This document shows positions 4,252 through 12,491 of a DNA stretch of 27,413 nucleotides, one piece after another. Positions within the stretch are counted from its first letter, which is position 1. Every line of letters begins with the position of its first letter. The DNA is taken from positions 1 to 27,413 of the IMG/VR virus record IMGVR_UViG_3300017960_000051. One strand, written 5' to 3'. The notes under the pieces were generated by a model. The model saw only the letters and a program-made list of their open reading frames with translations. It was not told the origin of the DNA and made no database searches. The DNA comes from a virus. Made by a program: the position numbers and the translations under genes.

Positions 4252-6194
4252 ATTTAAATCAAACAACATTCACAATTAAATCCCCATCCTGGCTGCCGGG
4301 GATGCTGGCGGATCAGTTGCTGGAGTCCGGAAAGCTGGAGTACTTCGGGTCGTTTACCGCTGCGGAGAAAAAAGTACTTCGCAAGCGAAAGCAGATCCCG
4401 GTTTCCCGGTGGTGTGAAAAACACCGGGTGGTGACCACCGGCGGGCTGCCGGGCAGATGGAAAAACCGGGTCACGCCGTATATGGTCGGGGTGATGGATG
4501 CGTCTTTTTTCCCGTCCGTCCGGGTGATCACGGTTTGCGCAGCGCCCCAGGTGGCCAAGTCCGAGGCGGCGAATAACTGCATCGGATATGCCATCGACCG
4601 GGCGCCAGGGCCGGTTTTGTACGTCTATCCGGACGAGCAGACGGCCAGAGATAACTCCCGGGACCGGATCCGCCCCATGATTGAATCATCGGCCCGGCTC
4701 CGGGGTTATCTCACCGGCGTGGATGACGATGTGTCGTCTATGCGGATCAACCTGCAGCACATGCCGATATATATGGCCTGGGCACGATCCGCCGCGCGGA
4801 TGGCCAATAAGCCCATCCGACACCTGGTGTTTGATGAGACGGACAAATATCCGGAGACCAGCGGAAAAAAAGAGACGGATCCCATATCCCTGGGAGAAAA
4901 GCGGACCCGGACTTATCGCTGGTTTTATAAAGAGTGGAAGATCTCCAGTCCTACCATCGAGGAAGGCTTTATCTGGGTGGCTTTGACCGTGGAGTCCCAG
5001 GCTGTCTTTGATTATTATGTCCGCTGTTCCTTCTGCGACCATTTTCATCTCATGACCTTTGAGCAGATCAAGTTTCCGGAGGATGAGCGGGATCCGGAGC
5101 GAGTCGAGGGTGAAAACCTGGCCTGGTACCAGTGTCCGGAGTGCGGGGAAACCTGGGACGATGACCTGCGAAATCGGGCGGTGCAAAACGGTGACTGGAT
5201 CGAGCGGGAGTCCGGCCTGGAGTTGATGGTTCACCTGAAAAAGCACCGGCCACAAAAAATCGGTTTTCACATCCCGTCGTGGCTGTCCATTTTTGTGGGT
5301 CTGTCCGAGGTGGCGGCGGCCTTTTTGCGGGGATTAAAGGACAAGACCAAGCTCAAAGACTTTCGTAATGGCCACCAGGCGATACCCTGGCTCGACTACC
5401 CGGATGAGCGGGACGAGGACCACATCCTGGCGCTGCGGGATGAGCGCCCCGCCGGGCTGGTGCCGTCCGGCAACGTGGTGGCCGCGCTCACCGGCGCCAT
5501 TGACACCCAGGACAACGGCTTTTTTTACGAGATCCGCGCCTGGGGTTATGGCCTCACCCAGGAGTCGTGGCAGATCCGCAACGGTTTTGCCGCCAACTTT
5601 GCCCAGCTGGAAAAAATTCTGTTTGACGATGCCTACCTGGACGCGGAGGGGAAAAAATACCTGGTGCGCTTGAGCGTGATCGACTCCGGCGGTCATCGCA
5701 CCTCCGAGGTGTACGACTGGTGCCGGGTCAACCGCGGCCGGGTGTTTGCCCTCAAGGGAGTGCAGACCATGAACCAGCCGGTGGCCTGGTCCAAAATCGA
5801 CGTGTATCCGGGCACCAACAAGCCCATTGCCGGCGGGGTGATGCTGGCCCGGGTGAACACCACCTATTTCAAGAACAAGCTGGCCAACACCCTGGAGATT
5901 GCCCCGGACGACCCCGGAGCCTGGCACATGCACGCCGAAATGTCGGTGGACTGGGCCCGGCAGATGACCTCCGAGTATGTGGACGAAAAAGGGATCTGGC
6001 AGGTGCGCCAGTCCATGGCCAACCACGGCTGGGACGTGTCCGGCTACGGCCTGGCCGCCGCCGAGATCCTGGGGGTTAGATTTTGGCAGAAAAAACAGCC
6101 GAAAAAGGAAGAAGAAAAACCGGTGATACCGGCTCAAAACGAAAACTGGGTGCGAGGTGGTAAACAAGGAAGTGTTTGGATAAAAAATAAATGA
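4248..6194 (+). CDS. Terminase large subunit, GpA family
   Basis: 648 aa, as long as lambda gpA. The ATPase part has a Walker A-like AAPQVAKSEA (98-107, K104) and Walker B LVFDETD (193-199, D196-E197). Two Cys pairs, C260/C263 and C296/C299, form a likely zinc site. The nuclease part has acidic residues D419 (GAIDTQ) and D479 (VIDSGG), plus an Asp near residue 595 (HGWDVSGYG). The protein pumps DNA into the prohead and cuts concatemers. Its start overlaps the preceding stop as ATGA and its end overlaps the next gene the same way. Confidence 0.95.
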   Translation: MNLNQTTFTIKSPSWLPGMLADQLLESGKLEYFGSFTAAEKKVLRKRKQIPVSRWCEKHRVVTTGGLPGRWKNRVTPYMVGVMDASFFPSVRVITVCAAPQVAKSEAANNCIGYAIDRAPGPVLYVYPDEQTARDNSRDRIRPMIESSARLRGYLTGVDDDVSSMRINLQHMPIYMAWARSAARMANKPIRHLVFDETDKYPETSGKKETDPISLGEKRTRTYRWFYKEWKISSPTIEEGFIWVALTVESQAVFDYYVRCSFCDHFHLMTFEQIKFPEDERDPERVEGENLAWYQCPECGETWDDDLRNRAVQNGDWIERESGLELMVHLKKHRPQKIGFHIPSWLSIFVGLSEVAAAFLRGLKDKTKLKDFRNGHQAIPWLDYPDERDEDHILALRDERPAGLVPSGNVVAALTGAIDTQDNGFFYEIRAWGYGLTQESWQIRNGFAANFAQLEKILFDDAYLDAEGKKYLVRLSVIDSGGHRTSEVYDWCRVNRGRVFALKGVQTMNQPVAWSKIDVYPGTNKPIAGGVMLARVNTTYFKNKLANTLEIAPDDPGAWHMHAEMSVDWARQMTSEYVDEKGIWQVRQSMANHGWDVSGYGLAAAEILGVRFWQKKQPKKEEEKPVIPAQNENWVRGGKQGSVWIKNK

Positions 6195-6403
6195 CGACCA
6201 ATGATAAAATACTTATCGGCTGTGACGCGATAATGAATTATATCGGCATTTCCAGCCGGGTGTTGTTTAAAGAGTTTATAGCCTTAGGCATGCCGGCAAA
6301 ATTGATCAACAACCGGTGGTATGCTTATGCCGACAACCTGGATGAATATTTTAGGGTGCTGACGCGGTACAGAGAGAAAAACCCGCCGGAAGATGCGGAA
6401 TAA
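6191..6403 (+). CDS. Small helix-turn-helix-like protein (70 aa)
   Basis: The start overlaps the terminase stop (ATGA). The sequence GCDAIMNYIGISSRVLFKEF, then LGMPAKLINNRWYAYADNLDEYF resembles an excisionase or Nu1-type winged helix: helix, turn, recognition helix, then a wing ending in a Trp-Tyr strand. It may be a small DNA-binding partner of the terminase. If so, it competes with the 3166 gene for the name of small subunit. Its tight coupling to the large terminase supports a packaging role. There is no direct evidence of DNA binding. Confidence 0.65.
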   Translation: MTTNDKILIGCDAIMNYIGISSRVLFKEFIALGMPAKLINNRWYAYADNLDEYFRVLTRYREKNPPEDAE

Positions 6404-6440
6404 TTAATTTTGAGTTTTGAAATGTGAAAAGTGAATTAAG
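6404..6440 (+). repeat. Intergenic heptameric repeat
   Basis: The spacer divides into seven-base blocks such as AATTTTG, AGTTTTG, AAATGTG, AAAAGTG and AATTAAG just before ATG 6441. It marks the left boundary of the AT-rich insert between terminase and gpW. Confidence 0.55.
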
Positions 6441-6713
6441 ATGATTGAAAAAATAAAAATACCGGAAGATATGGAAGCCTGTATAAAATCTGTGAGAGAA
6501 GAATTATCGTTTGGGTCAATTGCATACTTGGATAGCCATGGTAAAAATATTTTGGTTCTCAAAAAAATAGTAGAAATGCTATCTGAAAAAATAAACGAAA
6601 TTATCGAGGCGCTTAATTTGGATTGTGATCACGAGTGGATATCTGAAGATAGGGGTGGTCAGGCAGTTGCTGTGTGTAAAAAATGCAGAAAGGTGAGCGG
6701 AGGTCACGGATAA
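6441..6713 (+). CDS. Hypothetical protein with C-terminal Cys/His metal site (90 aa)
   Basis: The N-terminal 55 residues look helical, with leucines and lysines spaced as in a short coiled coil. The C-terminus has CDHEW, then VCKKC followed by a short Gly-rich tail. Cys-X-His and CXXC are a plausible zinc site of the kind seen in many small phage proteins. Start ATG 6441 has a weak ribosome site (AAAAGTG further upstream). The function is unknown. It is AT-rich compared with the packaging genes on either side and forms the left part of a moron-like insertion. Confidence 0.65.
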   Translation: MIEKIKIPEDMEACIKSVREELSFGSIAYLDSHGKNILVLKKIVEMLSEKINEIIEALNLDCDHEWISEDRGGQAVAVCKKCRKVSGGHG

Positions 6714-6715
6714 AG

Positions 6716-6744
6716 TTGTAAAATAAAAAAGATCGTGCTATATA
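6716..6744 (+). promoter_or_regulatory. Candidate sigma-70 promoter for the lipoprotein gene
   Basis: TTGTAA (6716-6721), a 17-base spacer and TATATA (6739-6744). Each box matches 4 of 6 consensus bases and the spacing is ideal. A short hairpin TTGGTT/AACCAA (6760-6775) and a G-rich ribosome site follow before ATG 6788. Confidence 0.45.
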
Positions 6745-6787
6745 TGAGCCCTCAGAAGGTTGGTTAAAAAACCAAAGGGGGGCTACA

Positions 6788-7126
6788 ATGAAGAAAATAC
6801 TTTTTTTGATGATTTGCTGCGGGTTTGTCCTGGTTTCGTGCGCGGGAACTCCGACACACATCGGGACGATGACGGCGCAGGGCAAGATCAAGGTCGATAC
6901 GGCTGATGACAATTCTTACGATTACAAAGTATCGATTTTAAATTATGTCGAAATTGGCTGGGATGGAAACAAAAAAGAAGACCGGTTGAAAGCCGTCGAT
7001 GTGATATTCAAAGATAAGTGCAAAAGTATCGAGGTGATCGGTGAGGATTCGATACAAACCGGTAAATATTTTTTGTCCGGAGATCCGACGATTACTTATA
7101 TTTTGAAAGTGAAATGTAACAAATAA
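6788..7126 (+). CDS. Small lipoprotein (112 aa), moron-like
   Basis: The N-terminus is MKKILFLMICC, then GFVLVSC, a typical lipoprotein signal peptide with lipobox LVSC and acylated Cys at residue 18. GGGGGG upstream of ATG 6788 is the ribosome site. The mature part is about 95 residues, mixed beta-strand, with a Cys pair near residues 78 and 110. No family is recognised. The gene sits among late genes with its own candidate promoter and followed by a terminator. Lipoproteins expressed from prophages often alter the host surface or block superinfection; that role is inference here. Confidence 0.75.
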   Translation: MKKILFLMICCGFVLVSCAGTPTHIGTMTAQGKIKVDTADDNSYDYKVSILNYVEIGWDGNKKEDRLKAVDVIFKDKCKSIEVIGEDSIQTGKYFLSGDPTITYILKVKCNK

Positions 7127-7168
7127 TTCCTTTCTAATTCACAACTTTTAATTTTCAATTCTCAATTC
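7127..7168 (+). repeat. Intergenic heptameric repeat (reverse orientation)
   Basis: Seven-base blocks such as TTCTAAT, TCACAAC, TTTTAAT, TTTCAAT and TCTCAAT. It is the complement-type version of the repeat at 3829-3850 and 6404-6440. Confidence 0.55.
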
Positions 7169-7201
7169 AAAAAAAGCGCTCTAAAAAGAGGCGCTTTTTT
7201 T
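7169..7201. terminator. Rho-independent terminator (probably bidirectional)
   Basis: AGCGCTCT, an A-rich loop, and AGAGGCGCT with one bulged G, followed by seven T and preceded by seven A. It ends the transcript of the lipoprotein gene. Confidence 0.85.
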
Positions 7202-7219
7202 ACTGTCAATAGAATTCTT

Positions 7220-7250
7220 TTGATATTTAACTATACATTTTGGGTATATT
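7220..7250 (+). promoter_or_regulatory. Weak candidate promoter in the spacer before 7376
   Basis: TTGATA (7220-7225) and TATATT (7245-7250) are 19 bases apart, longer than optimal. The region is AT-rich, so chance matches are likely. A strong hairpin lies between it and the next gene, so it may not drive that gene at all. Confidence 0.25.
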
Positions 7251-7286
7251 TTATGTAAGTCTTTAGCACATTTCCCGATTTTACCC

Positions 7287-7351
7287 AAAACCCCCATGAT
7301 ATGGTGGGTGAAATTTTAAATTTCACCATATTTTGGGGTTTTTTGTTTTTT
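7287..7351 (+). terminator. Long hairpin with T-run, terminator or attenuator
   Basis: AAAACCCC (7287-7294) pairs with GGGGTTTT (7335-7342); the inner arms ATATGG and GTGAAATTT pair with AAATTTCAC and CCATAT, with an internal bulge. A T-rich tail follows. It stands 25 bases before ATG 7376, so it would terminate or attenuate read-through from the lipoprotein unit into the head genes. Confidence 0.75.
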
Positions 7352-7375
7352 AATCCATAAAAAAGGAGTCGGAAA

Positions 7376-7711
7376 ATGTCGGATTTAAAAGATTTACAGA
7401 AGCAGCTGGAAGATCAGGTCGTCATCAATCAGCAGCAGGCGGAAGAACTGGAAAAACAGGCAACGCTTATCGAGGCCGGCAGCAAGGAAAATGACGAGCT
7501 GCGGGTCGAACTGGAAAAACTCAAACAACTGATCCCGGAAACACCTCCCGAAGAACCTCAAAAGCCGAAAATCAAAAAAACCTGTTTAAACTGTCGAATA
7601 CTGGAGCGGATGGACAAAAAGAACGGGACCTGTCCCAAGCGGAAAATCCCCATTGATTTGAAAAAGCCGGAAAAAGACTGCGATTACTGGCGAAAGCCGC
7701 TGGGCCTGTAA
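7376..7711 (+). CDS. Coiled-coil protein with C-terminal Cys motif (111 aa)
   Basis: AAAGGAG precedes ATG 7376. Residues 1-50 are a strong coiled coil rich in Leu, Gln and Glu. A Pro-rich linker (ETPPEEPQKP) follows, then CLNC, C and C-X-YW in the last 40 residues, a plausible zinc site. The function is unknown. The gene lies between two terminators, so it is transcribed as its own small unit or through read-through. It might be a second moron. The GCCTG near its stop is part of the downstream terminator. Confidence 0.7.
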   Translation: MSDLKDLQKQLEDQVVINQQQAEELEKQATLIEAGSKENDELRVELEKLKQLIPETPPEEPQKPKIKKTCLNCRILERMDKKNGTCPKRKIPIDLKKPEKDCDYWRKPLGL

Positions 7712-7729
7712 ACAGGCGGCGGTTTTTTT
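7697..7729 (+). terminator. Rho-independent terminator overlapping the end of the coiled-coil gene
   Basis: CCGC (7697-7700) and GCCTG (7704-7708) pair with CAGGC (7713-7717) and GCGG (7719-7722). The loop contains the stop codon, and seven T follow (7723-7729). Confidence 0.85.
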
Positions 7730-7763
7730 ACTGTTTAACAATCAATCCTGAAAGGTTTTTTCC

Positions 7764-7976
7764 ATGGCTTTTACATCCACCGACTTGGCGGCGGTTGAAA
7801 CCGCCATCATGGATTTGGCACAGGGTAAACGCTCGGTCCAGATCGATCGAGCCGGTAAGACCACGTCCTACCAAGCGACCGATATGGACAAGCTGATTAA
7901 GTTGAGATCCTTGATCCAGGCCGAGCTGCAGCCGGGCGGATTTATCAATAAAGTCAAATTTGTGAGTCCGACATGA
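7764..7976 (+). CDS. Head-to-tail joining protein, gpW family
   Basis: 70 aa, as expected for gpW (lambda gpW is 68 aa). The TDLAAVETAIMDLAQGKRS helix, a short beta-hairpin containing DRAGKTTSYQ and a second helix (MDKLIKLRSLIQAEL) reproduce the gpW fold. gpW seals the portal after packaging and prepares the head for the tail. Start ATG 7764 has a usable GAAAGG ribosome site. The last codon overlaps the portal start as ATGA, the same order as in lambda (W then B). Confidence 0.85.
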   Translation: MAFTSTDLAAVETAIMDLAQGKRSVQIDRAGKTTSYQATDMDKLIKLRSLIQAELQPGGFINKVKFVSPT

Positions 7977-9526
7977 GACAGGTTGATATACAGAAAAACA
8001 TCATTGACCGGGCCATTGAAAAGATTGCTCCTCAGTGGGGCGTCCGCAGGCTGCGGTCCAGGTACGCGCTGTCCATGCTGTCCGGATACAAGGCGGCCGA
8101 TATTACCCGGATTCGGGACAACTGGATTTTGCCGGGTATGGGCGGGGACAAGGCCACGGCCACCCAGTACGATCTGTCGGTGATGCGGGCCAGATCCCGC
8201 GATGCCAATCGCAACGATCCGGTGGCCTCCGGCGCCACCGACACCATGAAGACCAATATCATCGGCAACGGGTTGAAACCGCAGTCCAAGATCCGGGCAA
8301 AGCTGCTGGGAATATCCGAGGACCGGGCCAAAAGCCTGAGGCGTCAGGCGGAGACGGCCTGGGATATCTTTGCGCCCATGGCGGATGCGTCCAACCGGAT
8401 GGATATCGACGAAATGCAGTTTCTCGCTCTGGCTAAGATCATCGAAGACGGCGAAACCATCGTCATCCCCACCTGGGCCAACGAGTCCTGGCGGCCGTTC
8501 GGGCGTTGCCTGGAGATCATCGAGTCCGAGCGCTTGGCTTCCCCATCAAAAGAAAGGACCGAAGCGCCTCATGGGATCGTTACCGGCAAACGGGGCCAGC
8601 CTGAATCCTACTGGATTAAAAAAACCAAGCAAAAAGTCCAGGACAAAGACGACTATCTATCCATTAAAGCCAGAGATTCCGAAGGCCGTCCTAAAATACT
8701 GCATATTTTCCCGGTGAAGCGTCCCGGCCAGACTCGCGGCGTGCCCTTTTTCGCCCCGGTGCTGTCCTATTTCAAGGATTTGGCGGACTACATGGAAGCC
8801 GAGGTGGTGGCGGCCCGCGTGGCGGCCTGCCTGGCGGTGTTCATCACCAAGGGAGACCCCATGGCGGCGGCCATGGCCACCGGCACCGGCACGGAAACAG
8901 ACACCAACGAGCGGGTGCAGAGCATTGAGCCGGGCATGGTCAGCTATCTGAATTTTAATGAATCCATCAATACGGTAGATCCCAAGCGCCCCGGCGATGC
9001 ATTCGGGCCGTTCATCGAAAGCATTCTGCGGATTATCGGCATATCCCTGGGCCTGCCTTACGAACTAATCGCCAAGGATTTTTCCAAAACCAACTACTCC
9101 AGCGCCCGGGCGTCCCTGCTGGAAGGCCGCCGAATGTTTACCAACTGGCGCAACTGGTTTTCCCGCAAGTTCTGCCGGCCGGTGTGGGACATGATCCTGG
9201 AAGAGGCCTATCTGCGCGGCCGGTTCGATGCGCCCGATTTTTACAAATTCAAGCACGAGTACAGCCGTGTGCAATGGATCGGCGGCGGCTGGGGCTGGGT
9301 GGATCCGGTCAAAGAGGTCGATGCCTCCAAAAAGGCGGTGGATTACGGCCTGTCCACCCTGGCGGAAGAAGCCGCGGCCCAGGGCAGAGACTGGGAAGAG
9401 GTGCTGGAACAAAAGGCCCGGGAAGAGGACAAAGTAAAAGATCTGAAACTGGAGCTGGGCCGGGCGGACCAGACCAAAACGACGAAAGGCGATGAAAATG
9501 GAAGTAAAGACGATCAAGGCGATTGA
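7973..9526 (+). CDS. Portal protein, lambda gpB family
   Basis: 517 aa, close to the 533 of lambda gpB. Family signatures visible include ARSRDANRNDPVASGATDTM, then NIIGNGLKPQ, RLASP before a variable segment, HIFPVKRPGQTRGVPFFAPV and LGLPYELIAKDFSKTNYSSA. It forms the dodecameric DNA channel at one head vertex. The C-terminal 60 residues are charged and Lys-rich. The start overlaps the gpW stop, and its end overlaps the protease gene by 35 bases, which suggests translational coupling. Confidence 0.95.
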   Translation: MRQVDIQKNIIDRAIEKIAPQWGVRRLRSRYALSMLSGYKAADITRIRDNWILPGMGGDKATATQYDLSVMRARSRDANRNDPVASGATDTMKTNIIGNGLKPQSKIRAKLLGISEDRAKSLRRQAETAWDIFAPMADASNRMDIDEMQFLALAKIIEDGETIVIPTWANESWRPFGRCLEIIESERLASPSKERTEAPHGIVTGKRGQPESYWIKKTKQKVQDKDDYLSIKARDSEGRPKILHIFPVKRPGQTRGVPFFAPVLSYFKDLADYMEAEVVAARVAACLAVFITKGDPMAAAMATGTGTETDTNERVQSIEPGMVSYLNFNESINTVDPKRPGDAFGPFIESILRIIGISLGLPYELIAKDFSKTNYSSARASLLEGRRMFTNWRNWFSRKFCRPVWDMILEEAYLRGRFDAPDFYKFKHEYSRVQWIGGGWGWVDPVKEVDASKKAVDYGLSTLAEEAAAQGRDWEEVLEQKAREEDKVKDLKLELGRADQTKTTKGDENGSKDDQGD

Positions 9527-10814
9527 TATATTTGCCCGGCCCTGGGCGATATCAGCGGACGGACTGGAGTCCATCATTACAGCGCAAAACGAGATTGATT
9601 ACAGCGCGTTGATGGCCAAGCCGGGCGAATGGTCATCCGAAGGTGCGAACATCATCATGCGAGACTCGGTGGCCATCCTGCCGATTACCGGTCCCATTAT
9701 CAGGCACGGCAGTTTTTTGTCCATGTTTTTTCAAATGACCTCTCTTTCCGTACTGGCCAAGGATTTCAAGACCGTGCTGGACAGCGACAAGGTGAAATCC
9801 GTCATTCTGGATATCGACTCGCCCGGCGGGCAAGTGTCCGGAGTGAACGAGTTTGCCGAGATGGTATATGAGGCCAGGGGAACCAAACCGATCACCGCAT
9901 ATGTAGGCGGAACCGGGTCCAGTGCGGCATACTGGATCGCGTCTGCTGCGGATAAAATAATTATTGATGCCACCGCCAGCCTGGGGTCCATCGGCTGTGT
10001 GGTGGCTATGTGGAAACAGTCCGGCGATAGAATAGAGATTGTATCCACCCAGAGCCCTAATAAACGACCGGACCCGGATTCGGCAGAAGGTCGAAAAGAA
10101 ATCCTTAAAACCGCGGATGCCATTGCGGATCAGTTTATTAAGAGCGTGGCGCGAAACAGAGGCACCGAAACAGACACGGTGATCAACGATTTCGGTCACG
10201 GCGGTGTCCTGGTGGGAGATACGGCGGTCCGTGCCGGAATGGCCGACGGCCTGGGAAATTTGGAAACTTTAATTTTACAAGCCAATCAAAAATTCAACCA
10301 AAGGAGCAACATTATGGCAACAAGAGAAGAGTTGAAAACCAATTTTAAACAAATCGTGGCGGAAGCCCCGGATCTGCTGGACAAGTTCAAAACCGAAGCG
10401 GAGCACAAAGGACATGAAAGCGGCGTCAAAGAAGGTATCGCCACCGAGCGCAAGCGTGTGACCGAGATCCTTGGCGCCGATGCGGATCCCGTTGAAACCA
10501 AAAAGGCCATCGAGGACGGCACCGAAGCGGAAGCGGCTTACAAGCAATTTTATACCGCGGAAAGAGAAAAAAGAGCCCTGGGGCTGAAAGCTATGGAAAA
10601 AGAGTCCACCACAGCCATGGGCCAGGAGGAGCTGGACGACAAAGAGCTGACCAAACAGGGCGGGGAAAAAGAAGCGCCCATCGATCAGCAGCTGGTCGCC
10701 AAAGCTAATAAACTGGCCGAGGAAAAAGGCATCAGTTTCGGAGAGGCCTCCAAGCAGATCGCCGCGACGGAAAACCAGTTGAGAAGCAAGTGGCGACCGG
10801 CCGGAACGGCATAA
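9492..10814 (+). CDS. Prohead protease (S49/SppA type, lambda gpC-like) with C-terminal scaffold domain
   Basis: 440 aa like lambda gpC (439). The protease part (residues about 50-260) has LDIDSPGGQVSG (106-117), the nucleophile region GTGSSAAYWIAS (140-151, probable Ser144) and a candidate lysine K191 about 47 residues later, as in the Ser-Lys dyad of S49 enzymes. Residues 275-440 are charged, helical and Lys/Glu-rich, as in scaffold proteins. A strong internal start at 10314 would make that part alone. The enzyme matures the prohead. The start lies within the portal gene. Confidence 0.92.
   Translation: MKMEVKTIKAIDIFARPWAISADGLESIITAQNEIDYSALMAKPGEWSSEGANIIMRDSVAILPITGPIIRHGSFLSMFFQMTSLSVLAKDFKTVLDSDKVKSVILDIDSPGGQVSGVNEFAEMVYEARGTKPITAYVGGTGSSAAYWIASAADKIIIDATASLGSIGCVVAMWKQSGDRIEIVSTQSPNKRPDPDSAEGRKEILKTADAIADQFIKSVARNRGTETDTVINDFGHGGVLVGDTAVRAGMADGLGNLETLILQANQKFNQRSNIMATREELKTNFKQIVAEAPDLLDKFKTEAEHKGHESGVKEGIATERKRVTEILGADADPVETKKAIEDGTEAEAAYKQFYTAEREKRALGLKAMEKESTTAMGQEELDDKELTKQGGEKEAPIDQQLVAKANKLAEEKGISFGEASKQIAATENQLRSKWRPAGTA
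10314..10814 (+). CDS. Nested in-frame scaffold protein (Nu3-like), internal start
   Basis: ATG 10314 is in frame with the protease and has its own AAGGAG (10301-10306) at 7-base spacing, better than that of the full gene. The product would be 166 aa: MATREELKTNFKQIV, then an acidic-basic helix with many Lys and Glu, no Cys and few aromatics, typical of scaffolds. Lambda makes Nu3 from a nested start in C in the same way. Two proteins sharing the C-terminus would be expected. This is sequence-based inference and no translation data are available. Confidence 0.75.
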   Translation: MATREELKTNFKQIVAEAPDLLDKFKTEAEHKGHESGVKEGIATERKRVTEILGADADPVETKKAIEDGTEAEAAYKQFYTAEREKRALGLKAMEKESTTAMGQEELDDKELTKQGGEKEAPIDQQLVAKANKLAEEKGISFGEASKQIAATENQLRSKWRPAGTA

Positions 10815-10891
10815 AAACGGGGAAGCCATGAGGCCGGGAAATAGAGAGGTCTCAAAACAACAACTAAAAAAACGATTAGAGGAGAAATATC

Positions 10892-11287
10892 ATGGCTATA
10901 GAATATGGCGGAAGAGATATCACTTTTACAGCTGCTGAAGATTTAAGCAGCCATCAGTTCATGTTTGTGCATCAGGCAGATGATAACACCGTGGACTTGT
11001 TAGACAGCGGTACCGAATATCCGGTGGGTGTGCTGCAGAACGCACCGGAAGACGGCGAAGTGGCCGTGGTGCGCGTGGACGGCACCTCCAAACTGGTGAT
11101 GAACGCGGCAGTTGCCGTGGGAGTCAAGGTCAAGGCTGAGTACGTCGGAGCCACCGACAACGGCAAGGGCGACGCTGCGGATACGGACGGCGATCTGGCC
11201 CGCGGGGTGTGCATCGGAGCATCCGGAGCGGAAGACGACGTGGGAGCGATCCTGCTCTGTAGCGATACGCTTTCCATACCGGCTTAA
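10892..11287 (+). CDS. Head decoration / capsid cement protein (gpD position)
   Basis: 131 aa behind GAGGAG. It is Asp-, Ala- and Val-rich with many short beta strands (PVGVLQNAPEDGEVAVVRVDG, then LARGVCIGASGAEDDVG), the pattern of small cement proteins such as gpD or DUF2190 members. These bind expanded capsids as trimers and stabilise them. The order protease-scaffold, decoration, major capsid is that of lambda. I cannot tell gpD from DUF2190 by eye. Confidence 0.8.
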   Translation: MAIEYGGRDITFTAAEDLSSHQFMFVHQADDNTVDLLDSGTEYPVGVLQNAPEDGEVAVVRVDGTSKLVMNAAVAVGVKVKAEYVGATDNGKGDAADTDGDLARGVCIGASGAEDDVGAILLCSDTLSIPA

Positions 11288-11378
11288 AATTCATTATAGG
11301 CTATTGAAAATAAACTAAAATACTAAAAAAAAGGCATGCCGCGGCGAAGCCGGAGGCGAAGCCTGGGAGATAAAAAAA

Positions 11379-12386
11379 ATGCAACCTAAACCCAAAGATG
11401 TTCACAAAGATTCATACCTGACCGGAATATCGGTCGGGTACAGCAATCCGATGTTTATCGCGGATATGGTTTTTCCCAATGTTCCGGTAATCAAACAGAG
11501 CGATTACTATTATAAATTTTTAAAAGGCGCCTGGTTCAGGAACGAAGCAAAAAAAAGAGGACCGGGAACGAAAGCGGCCCGGGGCGGTTATCCGGTTACA
11601 AGCGATACTTATTCCTGCCAGGAAACAGCTCTTGCTCATAAGGTGCCCATCGAGTTGATCAACAATGCGGATATACCGATCAAGCCCTTTGAGACAGGTG
11701 CCAGGTTTGCCACCCAGAAGGTGATGCTGGCAAAAGAGATTGAAGTGGCCGCTTTGTGTATGACTGCAGCCAACTGGACCACCACTGACGACGTGGCGGC
11801 CGGCTGGGTCGGCACCGCGGACGGGTCCGGGAACACCTTTATCGCCGATATCCTGGCGCAGAAAGAGGTGATCCGGCAGCTCATCGGCCGGTACCCCAAC
11901 CGGTTGATCATGGATGCCAAAACCTTCAAGAACGTGAAAACCGAGTACACCGTGCTGGAGCGGATCAAGTACACCGGCACGGCCGGCAAGCCGGCGGATG
12001 TCACCACCCAGACCCTGGCGCAGCTTTTTGAGCTGGAGTGGGTCGGTATCGGCGGAGCCATCAAGTCGGATGCCGAAGAAGTGGTGGCCGGCACCGATTT
12101 TAACGCGGTGGATATCTGGGAGACCAATGCCACCAAAGGCGCGGCCTTGCTGTATTACTGTGAGAACGAGCCTGCGCTTGATGTTCCCAGCGCCGGATAC
12201 GTGTTCAACTGGAAGGGTTCGGAATCACCGGAGGACGCGGAGATCGCGTCCGATATTTATCGGTCCGTTAGATACTGGTGGGATTCTGATATCAAGTCCT
12301 ATCTGGTGGAAGCATCGGAGAACTTTGATCCCAAAGTGGTTTGCGCAGACGCAGGCTGCCTGTTCACCGATACCATTGTAACGTAA
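11379..12386 (+). CDS. Major capsid protein, lambda gpE-like
   Basis: 335 aa against 341 in lambda gpE. N-terminal segments MFIADMVFPNVPVIKQSDYY and GAWFRNEAKKRGPGTKA, then LAKEIEVAALCMTAANW and the C-terminal SDIYRSVRYWWDSDIKSYLV, are like phage capsid proteins of the gpE group, and the gene position fits exactly. It should form the shell hexamers and pentamers. The ribosome site is weak (GGGAGA). The 90-base spacer before it contains a doubled GGCGAAGCC and the palindrome GGCATGCC, which might form an mRNA structure ahead of this highly expressed gene. Confidence 0.85.
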   Translation: MQPKPKDVHKDSYLTGISVGYSNPMFIADMVFPNVPVIKQSDYYYKFLKGAWFRNEAKKRGPGTKAARGGYPVTSDTYSCQETALAHKVPIELINNADIPIKPFETGARFATQKVMLAKEIEVAALCMTAANWTTTDDVAAGWVGTADGSGNTFIADILAQKEVIRQLIGRYPNRLIMDAKTFKNVKTEYTVLERIKYTGTAGKPADVTTQTLAQLFELEWVGIGGAIKSDAEEVVAGTDFNAVDIWETNATKGAALLYYCENEPALDVPSAGYVFNWKGSESPEDAEIASDIYRSVRYWWDSDIKSYLVEASENFDPKVVCADAGCLFTDTIVT

Positions 12387-12390
12387 AATA

Positions 12391-12491
12391 AAAGGGTCCA
12401 AGGATTCAGGGATTCGAGGATTCAAGTGAAAGAAGGAGCAAAGCGACTCCACCGCTTGAACCCTCGACCCCTTGGCCCCTCGAACCCTTAA
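12391..12491. repeat. Palindromic intergenic element, copy A
   Basis: The left arm consists of 8-base blocks like GGATTCAA and GGGTCCAA, and the right arm has the complement (CTTGAACC, CCTCGACC, CCTTGGCC, CCTCGAACC). The centre GGAGCAAAGCGACTCCACC (12435-12453) recurs in reverse orientation at 15271-15289 with 18 of 19 bases identical. The element fills the spacer between the capsid and tail-terminator genes. Confidence 0.8.
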
